A stretch of DNA of 64,000 bases from an uncultured Clostridium sp. (GTDB lineage Bacteria > Bacillota > Clostridia > TANB77 > CAG-508), in NCBI GenBank assembly GCA_902496295.1, contig CABVAF010000005.1:3575-67574 (forward strand), given 5' to 3'. A program made the translations under genes and the position numbers. The notes beneath the pieces are model-generated. The model had not been told where the DNA came from and did not search any database. It was given only the letters and a program-made list of their open reading frames with translations. Shown in pieces: positions 1-8,849 of this stretch (its first letter is position 1; each line of letters opens with the position of its first letter).

Positions 1-890
1 ATATCTCCTGTTAAGTTTTTGTTTATATCGCCTAGTTTCATTACTACAAATATATGGTCATAGTCTTTTCCCTCTAAATAGCTGTCTATTAATCCTGCTG
101 CATCTTCTTCTGACAAATAATACCCATTTTCCTCATCATAAGAAAGACTTGTTATAGGTGTTGTAATTTCTATGGTTTCATACTCTGCAGACATTTTCCC
201 ACCACTTATTGTCCTAATGCTGTCTTTAAATCTTGACATATTACTTTCTATATTTAATACATCTTCTCTATCCATACTTTCTTGCACTCTTTGTGTGGTA
301 TTCCCATTTTTTATTATGGCATCAGTATTTTCTAATATGAAACATACAAATTTCCACTTTGTACTAGTGTCAGGCGTTCCAGCTTCTACTTTAAAATTTG
401 AAAACCATGCGGTTCCTTTAGATTTTTCCTGGAATCCACCTAACCTAAAACCTATGTTAACAACTTCTCTGTTTCTTGAATTAAATAACATTTCTATTTT
501 TGTCCAGTCATTTGTTCCAGTTAAAGAGCTAGACCTTTCTGTTGTGTCTTCTATACAAATATGTGCTCCTCCACTTATCATATTATCTAGATTTTCTACA
601 TTTTCTGTTTTAACCATACAGGTTACTCTATATGGTGTATTTGGAGTAACCTGTACTTCTTGGAAAAACATGGCGTCATTATAGTCTTCATTTGTTAATT
701 TATAACTGTTTGTATCATTATACTTTATCTCTTTATCTCTCTCAAATGTAGTTAAATGTGGCTCTCTAACACTCTTCATGAAATAATTGTAATTGTATTT
801 ATTATATATTGATACAAATACTGCAATAAATATAAATAGTATAATTAACAAGATTATTCTTCTAATTAACTTTCCTTTTTTTATTGCCAT
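1..890 (-). CDS. Membrane-anchored protein with carbohydrate-binding-like module, 3' end outside window
   Basis: An open minus-strand frame begins with an ATG whose complement ends at 890 and runs off the left edge of the window, so only the first ~296 residues are visible. It opens with a basic stretch (MAIKKGKLIRR) and one hydrophobic helix at about residues 11-30, consistent with a signal anchor and an extracytoplasmic body. Residues ~70-170 (VTPNTPYRVTCMVKTENVE, then a SGGAHICIEDT-like strand and an NDWTKIEMLF strand) look like the jelly-roll of a family 4/9-type carbohydrate-binding module. I do not recognise the region after that, and the catalytic or effector part, if any, lies outside. 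Function is unknown; an envelope or polysaccharide role is inference only. Confidence 0.72.
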   Translation of the reverse strand, partial: MAIKKGKLIRRIILLIILFIFIAVFVSIYNKYNYNYFMKSVREPHLTTFERDKEIKYNDTNSYKLTNEDYNDAMFFQEVQVTPNTPYRVTCMVKTENVENLDNMISGGAHICIEDTTERSSSLTGTNDWTKIEMLFNSRNREVVNIGFRLGGFQEKSKGTAWFSNFKVEAGTPDTSTKWKFVCFILENTDAIIKNGNTTQRVQESMDREDVLNIESNMSRFKDSIRTISGGKMSAEYETIEITTPITSLSYDEENGYYLSEEDAAGLIDSYLEGKDYDHIFVVMKLGDINKNLTGD

Positions 891-952
891 AAAAATTTCA
901 ATTCCTTTCTTGTTTTGTTAAAAGGTACATATAAATTTTAAACTAGTAATTA

Positions 953-3730
953 TTATTTTTCAATTTCATGCATAACTTCGCTACATCTGTGGCATAGTGT
1001 AGGATAATCTTTATCTTCTCCTACTGTTGTAGAATATGTCCAGCATCTTTCGCATTTTTCTCCATCTGCTTTTTCTACTTTTACACCAATTTTATCTGTG
1101 TCTTTTCTTCCATTTTTCTCTATTGATAGTCCAGAAATTATAAATACTTCTTGTAATAACTCTTTGTTGTCTATTAAGAATTTGTATTCATCGTCATTTG
1201 CATATAAAGTAACTTTTGCATCTAAAGAATTACCTATAGTTTTATTTGCTCTTTCTAATTCCAAGTCTTTTGCTACAATATCTTTTAATTCTATAATCTT
1301 ATTCCATTTTTCACTTAATTCTTTATTGTCATATTTTTCATTTACTTCTGGCCAATATGAAAGCATTACACTTTCTACTTGCTCATTTTTTGTATGAGGC
1401 ATGTATTTCCAAATTTCTTCTGCTGTGTATACTGTCATTGGAGCTAACATTTTTACCAAAGCATCTAATATAATATACATTGTTGTTTGAGCAGCTCTTC
1501 TTTCTTTTGAGTCTTTTAAAGATGTATATAATCTATCTTTTATAATATCTAAGTAGAATGTGCTCATATCTGTAACACAGAATTGGTTAATGTCATGGTA
1601 TACCATGTGGAAATCATAGTTTTCATAGTTCTTAGTACAGTCTTTTATTAGTTTATTTAATCTTGTTAACGCCCATTTATCTATTTCTTGTAAATCTTCA
1701 TATGCTACTGGGTTTTCAGGATCATAGTCACATGTATTTCCTAAAATATATCTTGCTGTATTTCTTATTTTTCTATAAACTTCAGAAATTTGTTTTAATA
1801 TTCCTTTTGAAATACTAACATCTGACTTAAAGTCTGAAGAAAGTACCCAAAGTCTTAATATGTCTGCACCATATTCTTTTACTATATCTTGTGGTGCAAT
1901 TCCATTTCCTAAAGATTTAGACATTTTTCTGCCTTGGTCATCTACTATAAATCCATGTGTTAAAACTTGTTTATATGGTGCAATTCCATTTACAGCAACA
2001 GATGTAAGCATTGAAGATTGGAACCAACCTCTATATTGGTCTTGACCTTCTAAGTATAAATCTGCTGGATAGTTTATTCCTCTTTCTACTAAAACTCCTT
2101 GATGTGAAGAACCAGAGTCAAACCATACATCCATTATGTCTGTTTCTTTCTTAAATTCTTTACAACCACAATGAAGACAAGTTGCTCCTTCTGGCATTAA
2201 ATCTTTTTCTGCTTCGTCAAACCAAGCATTTGAACCTTTTTCTCTAAATATCTCTTGAACTTTCTTTATACTTTCGTCTGTAACATATTCTTTTCCGCAG
2301 TCTTTGCAATAGAATATAGGAATTGGCACACCCCAAGTACGTTGTCTAGAAATACACCAATCGTTTCTATCTCTAACCATTTCTGCAAGTCTATCTTCTC
2401 CCCAAGCAGGAATCCATTTTACTTTTTTAACTTGCTCTAGTGTTTCTTTTCTAAATCCATCTACAGATGCAAACCATTGGTCTGTAGCTCTATAGATTAT
2501 TGGTTTTTTACATCTCCAACAATGTGGATATGAGTGCATTAATTCTTCTTGTTGTAAAAGGTAACCATGTTCATCTAACCATTTTATAATTTCTGTATTA
2601 GATTTTGCATAATACATTCCTGCAAATGGTCCAGCTCCTTCTGTTTGATGTCCTTTTGCATCTACAGTAACTACAACTTCTAGTCCATTCTTTAATCCAC
2701 ATAAGTAGTCTTCTTTACCATACCCAGGTGCTGTATGAACTGCTCCTGTACCCATTTCTAGGTCTACTTTAACTGTATCATCACTTCCTAATACTACTTT
2801 AGAAGTTCTATCTAAGAATGGATGCTTGCATAAAACGCCTTCTAGTTGTGATCCTTTAAATGTTTTTATAATTTTATAGTTTTCTACATTTGCCTTTTTC
2901 ATTACTTGATCTACTAAGTCTTTTGCCATAACTAGTTTTTCATTGTTAGCTTCTACTACAGCATATATAAATTCGCTATCTACTGTAATTCCCATATTAC
3001 CTGGCAAAGTCCATGGTGTAGTTGTCCAAATAACTATTGATGTATCATTTGTTACAACTCCATTTCCTTCTACAACTGGGAATTTTACAAATATAGATAT
3101 TGCTTTACTATCTTTATATTCAATTTCTGCTTCTGCTAATGCTGTCTCACATTCTGTACACCAAAATACTGGTTTTAAGCCTTTGTAGATATAACCTTTT
3201 TTATACATATCTCCAAAAACACCAATTTGTCTTGCTTCAAATTCTGGTTTTAAAGTAATATAAGGGTCTTTCCAATCTCCTAATACTCCTAGTCTTTTAA
3301 ATCCTTCTGATTGCTTTCCAACGAAACTTAGTGCAAAATCTCTACAAGTATTTCTAAATTTATTTATTCCAACTTTGTCTCTATCTAGCCCTAGAACTTC
3401 TATTGCTTTTCTTTCAGTTGGAAGACCATGTGTATCAAACCCTGGAACATATGGTGTATAATAACCTTCCAAGTTTTTAAATCTTACTATTGTGTCTTTT
3501 AAAATTTTGTTTAGTGCATGACCTAAATGAATTTCTCCGTTTGCATATGGAGGTCCATCATGCAATACAAATGACTCTTTACCTTCATTTTTCTTTAACA
3601 TTTTTTCATAAAGGTCGTTATCCAATACCTCTTCCTTAATTTTTGGTTCATTCTCTGGTAAATTTCCTCTCATTGGGAAATCTGTTTTTGGCAAATTTAA
3701 TGTTGCCCCATAGTTTTTCTTTTCTTCCAT
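953..3730 (-). CDS. ileS: Isoleucyl-tRNA synthetase
   Basis: Class I aminoacyl-tRNA synthetase that charges tRNA-Ile in the cytoplasm. About 925 residues. The HIGH signature is HLGH at residues 68-71 within PPYANGEIHLGHA, and the KMSKS loop appears as GRKMSKSLGNGI. A large editing insertion lies between the catalytic halves, and the C-terminus carries a zinc knuckle (CERCW, then LCHRC). I place the start at MEEKKNYGATL because a strong GGGAGG ribosome site sits just upstream. A longer in-frame extension to 3784 would translate the terminator stem of the T-box leader and is rejected. The gene is controlled by that leader, so expression should rise when tRNA-Ile is uncharged. Confidence 0.97.
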   Translation of the reverse strand: MEEKKNYGATLNLPKTDFPMRGNLPENEPKIKEEVLDNDLYEKMLKKNEGKESFVLHDGPPYANGEIHLGHALNKILKDTIVRFKNLEGYYTPYVPGFDTHGLPTERKAIEVLGLDRDKVGINKFRNTCRDFALSFVGKQSEGFKRLGVLGDWKDPYITLKPEFEARQIGVFGDMYKKGYIYKGLKPVFWCTECETALAEAEIEYKDSKAISIFVKFPVVEGNGVVTNDTSIVIWTTTPWTLPGNMGITVDSEFIYAVVEANNEKLVMAKDLVDQVMKKANVENYKIIKTFKGSQLEGVLCKHPFLDRTSKVVLGSDDTVKVDLEMGTGAVHTAPGYGKEDYLCGLKNGLEVVVTVDAKGHQTEGAGPFAGMYYAKSNTEIIKWLDEHGYLLQQEELMHSYPHCWRCKKPIIYRATDQWFASVDGFRKETLEQVKKVKWIPAWGEDRLAEMVRDRNDWCISRQRTWGVPIPIFYCKDCGKEYVTDESIKKVQEIFREKGSNAWFDEAEKDLMPEGATCLHCGCKEFKKETDIMDVWFDSGSSHQGVLVERGINYPADLYLEGQDQYRGWFQSSMLTSVAVNGIAPYKQVLTHGFIVDDQGRKMSKSLGNGIAPQDIVKEYGADILRLWVLSSDFKSDVSISKGILKQISEVYRKIRNTARYILGNTCDYDPENPVAYEDLQEIDKWALTRLNKLIKDCTKNYENYDFHMVYHDINQFCVTDMSTFYLDIIKDRLYTSLKDSKERRAAQTTMYIILDALVKMLAPMTVYTAEEIWKYMPHTKNEQVESVMLSYWPEVNEKYDNKELSEKWNKIIELKDIVAKDLELERANKTIGNSLDAKVTLYANDDEYKFLIDNKELLQEVFIISGLSIEKNGRKDTDKIGVKVEKADGEKCERCWTYSTTVGEDKDYPTLCHRCSEVMHEIEK

Positions 3731-3767
3731 AATTCCTCCCTCTTGTAAATGTTTTTTGCTTGAATAA

Positions 3768-4025
3768 AACAAAAAACATTTCAATCCTAAAATTATTAGG
3801 ACGAAATGTTTAAATTCCGCGGTACCACCTAACTTAGAAAAGTAAAACTTTTCTCTCTTATTTTCTCACTTACGTAGAGTATACGGCTTAATTTACTGTT
3901 ATTTCAAAAAAGCAACTAAAAGGTGATAATAGTTAGTAAAATTCCTGCTAAAATCTCAGCAACCTTTAGCTCTCTGTAGGCTGTTTAATAACTACCTTGT
4001 CCTTTATCTTCGTTTTTATCAATGG
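3768..4025 (-). promoter_or_regulatory. T-box riboswitch (tRNA-Ile sensing) upstream of ileS
   Basis: The minus strand carries the conserved T-box sequence AGGTGGTACCGCG (about 3817-3831). It is followed by a stem-loop of roughly 34 nt (3776-3809) and a U-run at 3770-3776, which is the intrinsic terminator. Upstream is a long structured leader with an AGAGAG-type and a GGUUGCUGAGA-like segment expected of stem I. A likely specifier codon is AUC (complement of 3925-3927) in UAUUAUCACC, matching Ile. Uncharged tRNA-Ile would stabilise the antiterminator and allow read-through. The family call is secure; the exact specifier position is inferred. Confidence 0.92.
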
Positions 4026-4029
4026 CATT

Positions 4030-4058
4030 ATTATATCATTGTACAAAATTTTTTTCAA
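4030..4058 (-). promoter_or_regulatory. SigA-type promoter of the ileS T-box transcript
   Basis: On the minus strand TTGAAA (complement of 4053-4058) and TATAAT (complement of 4030-4035) are separated by exactly 17 bp, and transcription would begin just before the T-box leader. Confidence 0.8.
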
Positions 4059-4063
4059 TAGTT

Positions 4064-5983
4064 TTAATTTATATAACTATAAAAATTTTTTTCTAATATT
4101 AACCTAGAATATCTATATTTATAAAAAATCATTTGTTTTATATTATTTATATATTCTTCGTTTACATCTTCTCCACTAAATTTTTCAGTTCTAGAATTAT
4201 ACCTACCTTTACTTGTAATATAACTTCTGTCTGAAAATATTACTAATGGTTCACTATCTGAAAATATATCTTTTCCCATAAGTAATCTTGAGTCATAATC
4301 TATTCCAAATAAATTTAATATTGTTGGTAAAACATCAAGAGAACTACTATATTTATTTGAGACTATTTTTTCTTTTTCTGCACTATTATAACAAATAAAT
4401 GGCATATTAAACTTCTCAAATTCATCGTCTATATCTTTTTCACTTAATTCTTGCATTTCATCTAATGATAGACCATATGGATAATGATCTCCTATAATTA
4501 CAATTACTGTATCATCTAACTTTCCATTTTCTTCTAATCTTAAGATTAGTTCTTCTAGGGCTTTATCTAATTCTACTTGAGTAGCTAAATAAGATTTTGC
4601 TTTATCTGAATATGGTAAATCTTTTACTATATTCCAATTTTTCTCTACTATTGCATTACTCTTATCATAATTCATATGACCGCTCATAGTCATATAATAT
4701 GCGACAAATTTTTCTTGATTAATATAGTCATCTATTGTTGTTTTTACCATTTCATAATCACTAGATGGCACAATACTGGAATCTATTCTTTTTTCTAAAC
4801 CATTTCCCATTGCCAAATAACTATCATATCCCATAGTTGGAAAATATTTATCCCTTTTGTAGTATCTGTAATTATAATTATGATAAGCAAATGTACTATA
4901 GCCTTCTTTTTTTAGCACATTAGCATATGTATATGGAAAAGTTTTTCCTTCAACATTTTCTATACTCCATATTCCTTCAGCTGGTAAAAGAGAGGTGTCT
5001 GTTAAGTATTCACCATCTGCTGTACTTACTGGAAATAATGGAGTATAAAAATTATTAAATATAATTCCTTCGTTTTTTAATTTATATAATGTTGGAGTTA
5101 TATCTTTTCTAATTGCCATATTGCTGAATGATTCTGCAACAAATACCACTAAATTTTTATCTTTATATCTACCTGTATATTTATTTTTGTCAGTAGGCTT
5201 AACTTTCTTTAAATACTCACAAATTTCCTTTATTTCTTCGTTATCTGTACTATTTGCTATAATATCCAAGTTAATATCTGAAATGTTATATTCGTCTTTA
5301 TCTATTAATTTTTCTACTTCATTATCATCTTTAAATATATAAAACTCTTTCTCTTTAAAGTTCGTTATCGTTCTCTGAATGTCTAACCTAATTGTAGTAA
5401 TTAAACCAAATTTCTTAACACTTTCTTGAGAATTATTCAAATAAAAATATATATTTTTATTTGAATATATATCATTTGATGGAGATGTTATAACAATGGC
5501 AACAATTGTACATAAATATAATGAAACTAAACTTACTAACTCTATAAAACAATACTTTCTTCTTTTTTTCCTAAAATCTATTAATTTTATACTAAATATA
5601 ATAGCTATTATAAAAATAACAACAAAAATAAATATCCATATCCAATTTTTCTGTATAGTTTTAAAAAAGATACTACTAAAAGGAGTAGCTTGTTCTACTC
5701 CCTTTAGTATAGAATTTAAAGATAATATATTATTCATTAATTTATAATATACCAAGTATAGTATAAACAATATATTTATTATAGAAATATTTATATAATA
5801 TATTACCTTATTCATTTTCAATTTAAAAATATTTGTAAAAAAATCTATAACTATTACTCCTATTAAAGAAAATAACATTATAAGCAATATTGTTCCTACT
5901 TTTTTTATTGTAGCTATCGAAAATATTATTTCTTCTATTAATATAAATATAATTAAAATTAAAAGCTTATTATATTTTTTCAT
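4064..5983 (-). CDS. LtaS-like sulfatase-fold phosphoglycerol transferase, membrane protein
   Basis: A 639-residue protein with several hydrophobic helices in the first ~165 residues, followed by an extracellular alkaline-phosphatase/sulfatase-fold domain from about residue 275. Motifs match lipoteichoic acid synthases: metal ligand Glu284 in VVFVAESFSNM, probable catalytic Thr321 in VSTADGEYLTD, a YMTMSGHMNYD histidine motif and a VIIGDHYPYG metal motif. The expected reaction is transfer of glycerol phosphate from phosphatidylglycerol to a glycolipid or wall polymer; the true acceptor is unknown, so I withhold the symbol ltaS. The start has an AAGGA site and lies 15 bases after the stop of the pilin-Hint gene, so the two may share a transcript. 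Confidence 0.85.
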   Translation of the reverse strand: MKKYNKLLILIIFILIEEIIFSIATIKKVGTILLIMLFSLIGVIVIDFFTNIFKLKMNKVIYYINISIINILFILYLVYYKLMNNILSLNSILKGVEQATPFSSIFFKTIQKNWIWIFIFVVIFIIAIIFSIKLIDFRKKRRKYCFIELVSLVSLYLCTIVAIVITSPSNDIYSNKNIYFYLNNSQESVKKFGLITTIRLDIQRTITNFKEKEFYIFKDDNEVEKLIDKDEYNISDINLDIIANSTDNEEIKEICEYLKKVKPTDKNKYTGRYKDKNLVVFVAESFSNMAIRKDITPTLYKLKNEGIIFNNFYTPLFPVSTADGEYLTDTSLLPAEGIWSIENVEGKTFPYTYANVLKKEGYSTFAYHNYNYRYYKRDKYFPTMGYDSYLAMGNGLEKRIDSSIVPSSDYEMVKTTIDDYINQEKFVAYYMTMSGHMNYDKSNAIVEKNWNIVKDLPYSDKAKSYLATQVELDKALEELILRLEENGKLDDTVIVIIGDHYPYGLSLDEMQELSEKDIDDEFEKFNMPFICYNSAEKEKIVSNKYSSSLDVLPTILNLFGIDYDSRLLMGKDIFSDSEPLVIFSDRSYITSKGRYNSRTEKFSGEDVNEEYINNIKQMIFYKYRYSRLILEKNFYSYIN

Positions 5984-5998
5984 ATTTTTTCCTTATTT

Positions 5999-7168
5999 TT
6001 ATTCCCAACTTTCATCTGGATGATTTGAACCAGCATTATGAACCAATATCTCATATTTAGTAACTAGATAATTATGATTTCCATCAACTGTTAGATTATA
6101 TATTGGTACTTTATTTAAATTAGTCTTATGTTCTATATGACTTATTACCATTTCTTCTCCTTTAGAAACCAATCTGTCACCTTCTACTAAATTATATGCT
6201 CTTACCCAACCTTTATCTACTATATAGAACTGATGTCTTGGAGTAGCTCTAACAATTTCATCATTAATTGTTAATTCAAACATTTCTGTGGTTACCCCTT
6301 CATATTTATCTTTTACTGTCTTTAGCTCTCTTTGATTATTATCTAAATTAATTGTATATACTTTATCACCAATATTTATATCTTCTATATTTTTCATTCC
6401 ATTCTCAGTCAAAACCTCTGTTCCAGCAGCAAAACATAAAGTTCCTACACTTTTAGTTACACTTCCAATGTTTCCTGCATTATCCTTTATTTCAACTTTC
6501 ACATTATATGTTTGATAAAATGATAAATTTTCTATATCATAACTGCGATTTACTCCCGTATACACTAAATTATATGTCTCTTCTTCTTGTAGTTTTATAT
6601 AATATGATATCTCTGATGGTACACTTATGCCACTCATTTCATCACTTTCATCTGTAACATTTACCACCATATGTGCCGAGCCTCCTGTTTCTCCTGTAAT
6701 TCCTGATATTTTAAATGTTGGAGCTATTGTATCCCTCTTTATTTGGTATTCTTCTGTTGTTTCTGAATAATTATTATTTTTATCAGTTGCCCTAAATATA
6801 TATGTTTTATCTTGGTCTTTATCAATAGTAATTGTTGTATTACAGTTTTGCCAACTACTTCCTCCATTATCACTATATTGATATTGCACTCCCTCAACAT
6901 TTCCAGATAATTGAATTATTATATTTTCATTTGTCCACATTCCTGGTGTATATCCATTTAAATTCACCGTAGGCTTTACCAACTTTATTGGTTCTTCCCC
7001 TATGCTATTTAACACATTGTCTAAATCAGCATATAAATCATTTAATTCAGCTTGCTCATTTACTACAGCTTTATTTATTTTTTCTGCTGCTTCCTGAGCT
7101 TTTTTTATTATTCCATTCTCACTAAACACCAAGCTTATTGTTGTTCCTGCTAATATTAATAAAACCAC
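5999..7168 (-). CDS. Pilin-like protein with Ig-like repeats and C-terminal Hint autoprocessing domain; leader out of frame
   Basis: The open frame encodes a type IV-pilin-like hydrophobic segment (LLILAGTTISLVFSENGI), then a helical stalk (KKAQEAAEKINKAV), two beta-sandwich modules of the Ig/Big kind (about residues 70-240), and a Hint (hedgehog/intein) domain. The Hint domain starts at LCFAAGTEVLTENG with its Cys nucleophile, has the ATPRHQFY histidine motif, and ends at HNYLVTKYEILVHNA. In polymorphic toxins such a domain releases the toxin that follows it, but here only about 11 residues (GSNHPDESWE) remain before the stop. In-frame codons continue upstream (NGITLIALVVTIV) with no ATG, GTG or TTG in good context. 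The ATG at 7224 is one base out of frame across a run of six A. The GTG at 7168 is only a bookkeeping start. It may be a pseudogene, a slippage-dependent gene or an assembly error. Confidence 0.72.
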   Translation of the reverse strand: MVLLILAGTTISLVFSENGIIKKAQEAAEKINKAVVNEQAELNDLYADLDNVLNSIGEEPIKLVKPTVNLNGYTPGMWTNENIIIQLSGNVEGVQYQYSDNGGSSWQNCNTTITIDKDQDKTYIFRATDKNNNYSETTEEYQIKRDTIAPTFKISGITGETGGSAHMVVNVTDESDEMSGISVPSEISYYIKLQEEETYNLVYTGVNRSYDIENLSFYQTYNVKVEIKDNAGNIGSVTKSVGTLCFAAGTEVLTENGMKNIEDINIGDKVYTINLDNNQRELKTVKDKYEGVTTEMFELTINDEIVRATPRHQFYIVDKGWVRAYNLVEGDRLVSKGEEMVISHIEHKTNLNKVPIYNLTVDGNHNYLVTKYEILVHNAGSNHPDESWE

Positions 7169-7224
7169 TATTGTTACAACTAGTGCTATTAAAGTAATAC
7201 CATTTTGCTTTTTCCTTTTTTCAT
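7169..7224 (-). other. Frameshifted leader of the pilin-Hint gene (class III signal)
   Basis: An ATG at 7224 begins M-K-K-G-K-S-K and stops after 11 codons. Adding one A to the six-A run (7216-7221) would give MKKRKKQNGITLIALVV, a textbook prepilin leader that joins the downstream frame. Whether the run is really six or seven A is the point to check. Confidence 0.55.
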
Positions 7225-7271
7225 AATTTCTTTGTATATTTTTTCTAGCTACCTCTCTTTCTTACTTTTGG

Positions 7272-7311
7272 TACACAAAAATGACAGACTATTTTATTTT
7301 TAGTCTGCCAA
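7272..7311 (-). terminator. Rho-independent terminator after eno
   Basis: TGGCAGACTA and TAGTCTGTCA (minus strand, one G-U pair) form a ten-pair stem around an A-rich loop and are followed by ATTTTTG. It lies after the end of eno and before the pilin-Hint gene, so the latter has little room for its own promoter. Confidence 0.7.
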
Positions 7312-7343
7312 ATATCATTTATTTATCCTTTTATTTTGGTGTT

Positions 7344-7404
7344 GGAAATTTTGATCTGTCCCCAATTTCTGAAATCGAGAAATTTTGACCTGTCCCTAAT
7401 TTCT
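7344..7404 (-). repeat. REP-like palindromic element, two units of the GGGACAGGTC family
   Basis: On the minus strand two imperfect copies, GAAATTAGGGACAGGTC and GAAATTGGGGACAGATC, are each followed by an AATTTC-type arm, giving repeated small hairpins. A second pair occurs at 13418-13470 in the opposite orientation. The first unit overlaps the eno stop codon. Confidence 0.7.
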
Positions 7405-8694
7405 AATTTTGCCATTAAATACTGCTACTTCACCTAATTCGTCTTCAATGTTTAATAGTCTGTTGTATTTTGCAACACGGTCTGTTCTACATGGTGCACC
7501 TGTTTTTATTTGTCCAGCATTTGTAGCTACTGCAACATCTGCAAGTGTAGTATCTTCTGTTTCACCACTTCTGTGTGATACAACTGCTGTGTATCCATTT
7601 CTCTTAGCTAATTCTATTGCATCTAATGTTTCTGTTAATGTTCCTATTTGGTTTAATTTTATTAATATGCTGTTAGCTGTTTTGTTATCAATTCCTTTTT
7701 GTAGTCTTTTTATATTTGTAACAAATAGGTCATCTCCAACAAGTTGAACTTTGTCTCCAACTTTTTCTGTTAGAGTTTTCCAAGATTCCCAATCTTCTTC
7801 TGCTAGTCCGTCTTCTACAGATATTATTGGATATTTATTTACTAAGTCTACAATATAGTCTACCATTTCTTCTTTGCTTAAGAATTTATCTATTTTCCAG
7901 AAATAGTATCCGTCTTTTCCTATTTTCTTAGCTTCATCATACATTTCTGTTGAAGCTAAGTCTAATGCTAAGCATACATCTTTTCCTGGCTCATATCCTG
8001 CTTTTTTAATTGCTTCTAATATAATTTGTATAGCTTCTTCTTCTCCAGAAACATTTGGTGCAAATCCACCTTCGTCTCCTACTGCTGTTGAGTATCCTTT
8101 AGCTTTTAATACTTTCTTTAAGTTATGGTATACAGAAACTCCCATTTCCATACATTCTGTAAATGTTTTTGCTCCAACAGGCATAACCATAAATTCTTGT
8201 ATACTTAAACTACTGTCAGCATGTTTTCCACCATTCATTATGTTCATCATTGGAACTGGTAATTGTTTTGCATTTACTCCTCCAATGTAGTTATATAAAC
8301 TCATTCCTAAAGAATTTGCAGCAGCTTTTGCAACGGCTAAAGATACTCCAAGCATTGCATTTGCTCCAAGTTTTCCTTTATTCTCTGTTCCGTCTAATTC
8401 TATCATTGTTTTATCTATTAAAGCTTGCTCATAAACGTTCATTCCTTCTAATTCTTTTGCAATTTTTTTGTTAACGTTTTCTACAGCTTGTAAAACACCT
8501 TTTCCCATGTATCTTTCTTGGTCTCCATCTCTTAGTTCAACAGCTTCAAAGCTTCCTGTTGATGCTCCAGATGGAACCATAGCTACTCCTGAAAATCCTC
8601 CTTCTGTAACTACTTCTACTTGTACTGTTGGATTTCCTCTTGAGTCTAATACCTCTAATGCTTTTACTGTTTCAATTCCTAAAAAATCTTTCAT
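7396..8694 (-). CDS. eno: Enolase
   Basis: Converts 2-phosphoglycerate to phosphoenolpyruvate in glycolysis; cytoplasmic and magnesium-dependent. 432 residues, the usual length. Signatures visible are SGASTGSFEAVELRD near the N-terminus, GDEGGFAPN, the metal ligands in LALDLAST, ISVEDGLAEEDW and QLVGDDLFVT, the catalytic lysine region SILIKLNQIGTLTE and the closing VSHRSGETEDT. The start follows a GGAGG site. It closes the glycolytic gene run. The last sense codons are followed by a TAG that belongs to the REP-like repeat described at 7344-7404. Confidence 0.98.
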   Translation of the reverse strand: MKDFLGIETVKALEVLDSRGNPTVQVEVVTEGGFSGVAMVPSGASTGSFEAVELRDGDQERYMGKGVLQAVENVNKKIAKELEGMNVYEQALIDKTMIELDGTENKGKLGANAMLGVSLAVAKAAANSLGMSLYNYIGGVNAKQLPVPMMNIMNGGKHADSSLSIQEFMVMPVGAKTFTECMEMGVSVYHNLKKVLKAKGYSTAVGDEGGFAPNVSGEEEAIQIILEAIKKAGYEPGKDVCLALDLASTEMYDEAKKIGKDGYYFWKIDKFLSKEEMVDYIVDLVNKYPIISVEDGLAEEDWESWKTLTEKVGDKVQLVGDDLFVTNIKRLQKGIDNKTANSILIKLNQIGTLTETLDAIELAKRNGYTAVVSHRSGETEDTTLADVAVATNAGQIKTGAPCRTDRVAKYNRLLNIEDELGEVAVFNGKIRN

Positions 8695-8849
8695 TTTAAA
8701 ACCTCCTAAAATTTTGTGTTTATTTATTATTAATATAAGCTATTTAAATTTATAGTTTATATTATTTTTATGATTATAATAAGCTTGTAAATTAATGTAT
8801 ATTACATTAACTTTATATTATTTATGTTTTAATATTTGACTAGTTCTTA

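Noticed and set aside
172..684. 170-residue plus-strand ORF at the left edge
   Set aside because: It is the shadow of the minus-strand frame 1-890, which has an anchor helix, a ribosome site and protein-like composition.
3731..3784. In-frame extension of ileS (MKCFLFYSS...)
   Set aside because: It would translate the terminator stem of the T-box and bypass the strong GGGAGG site.
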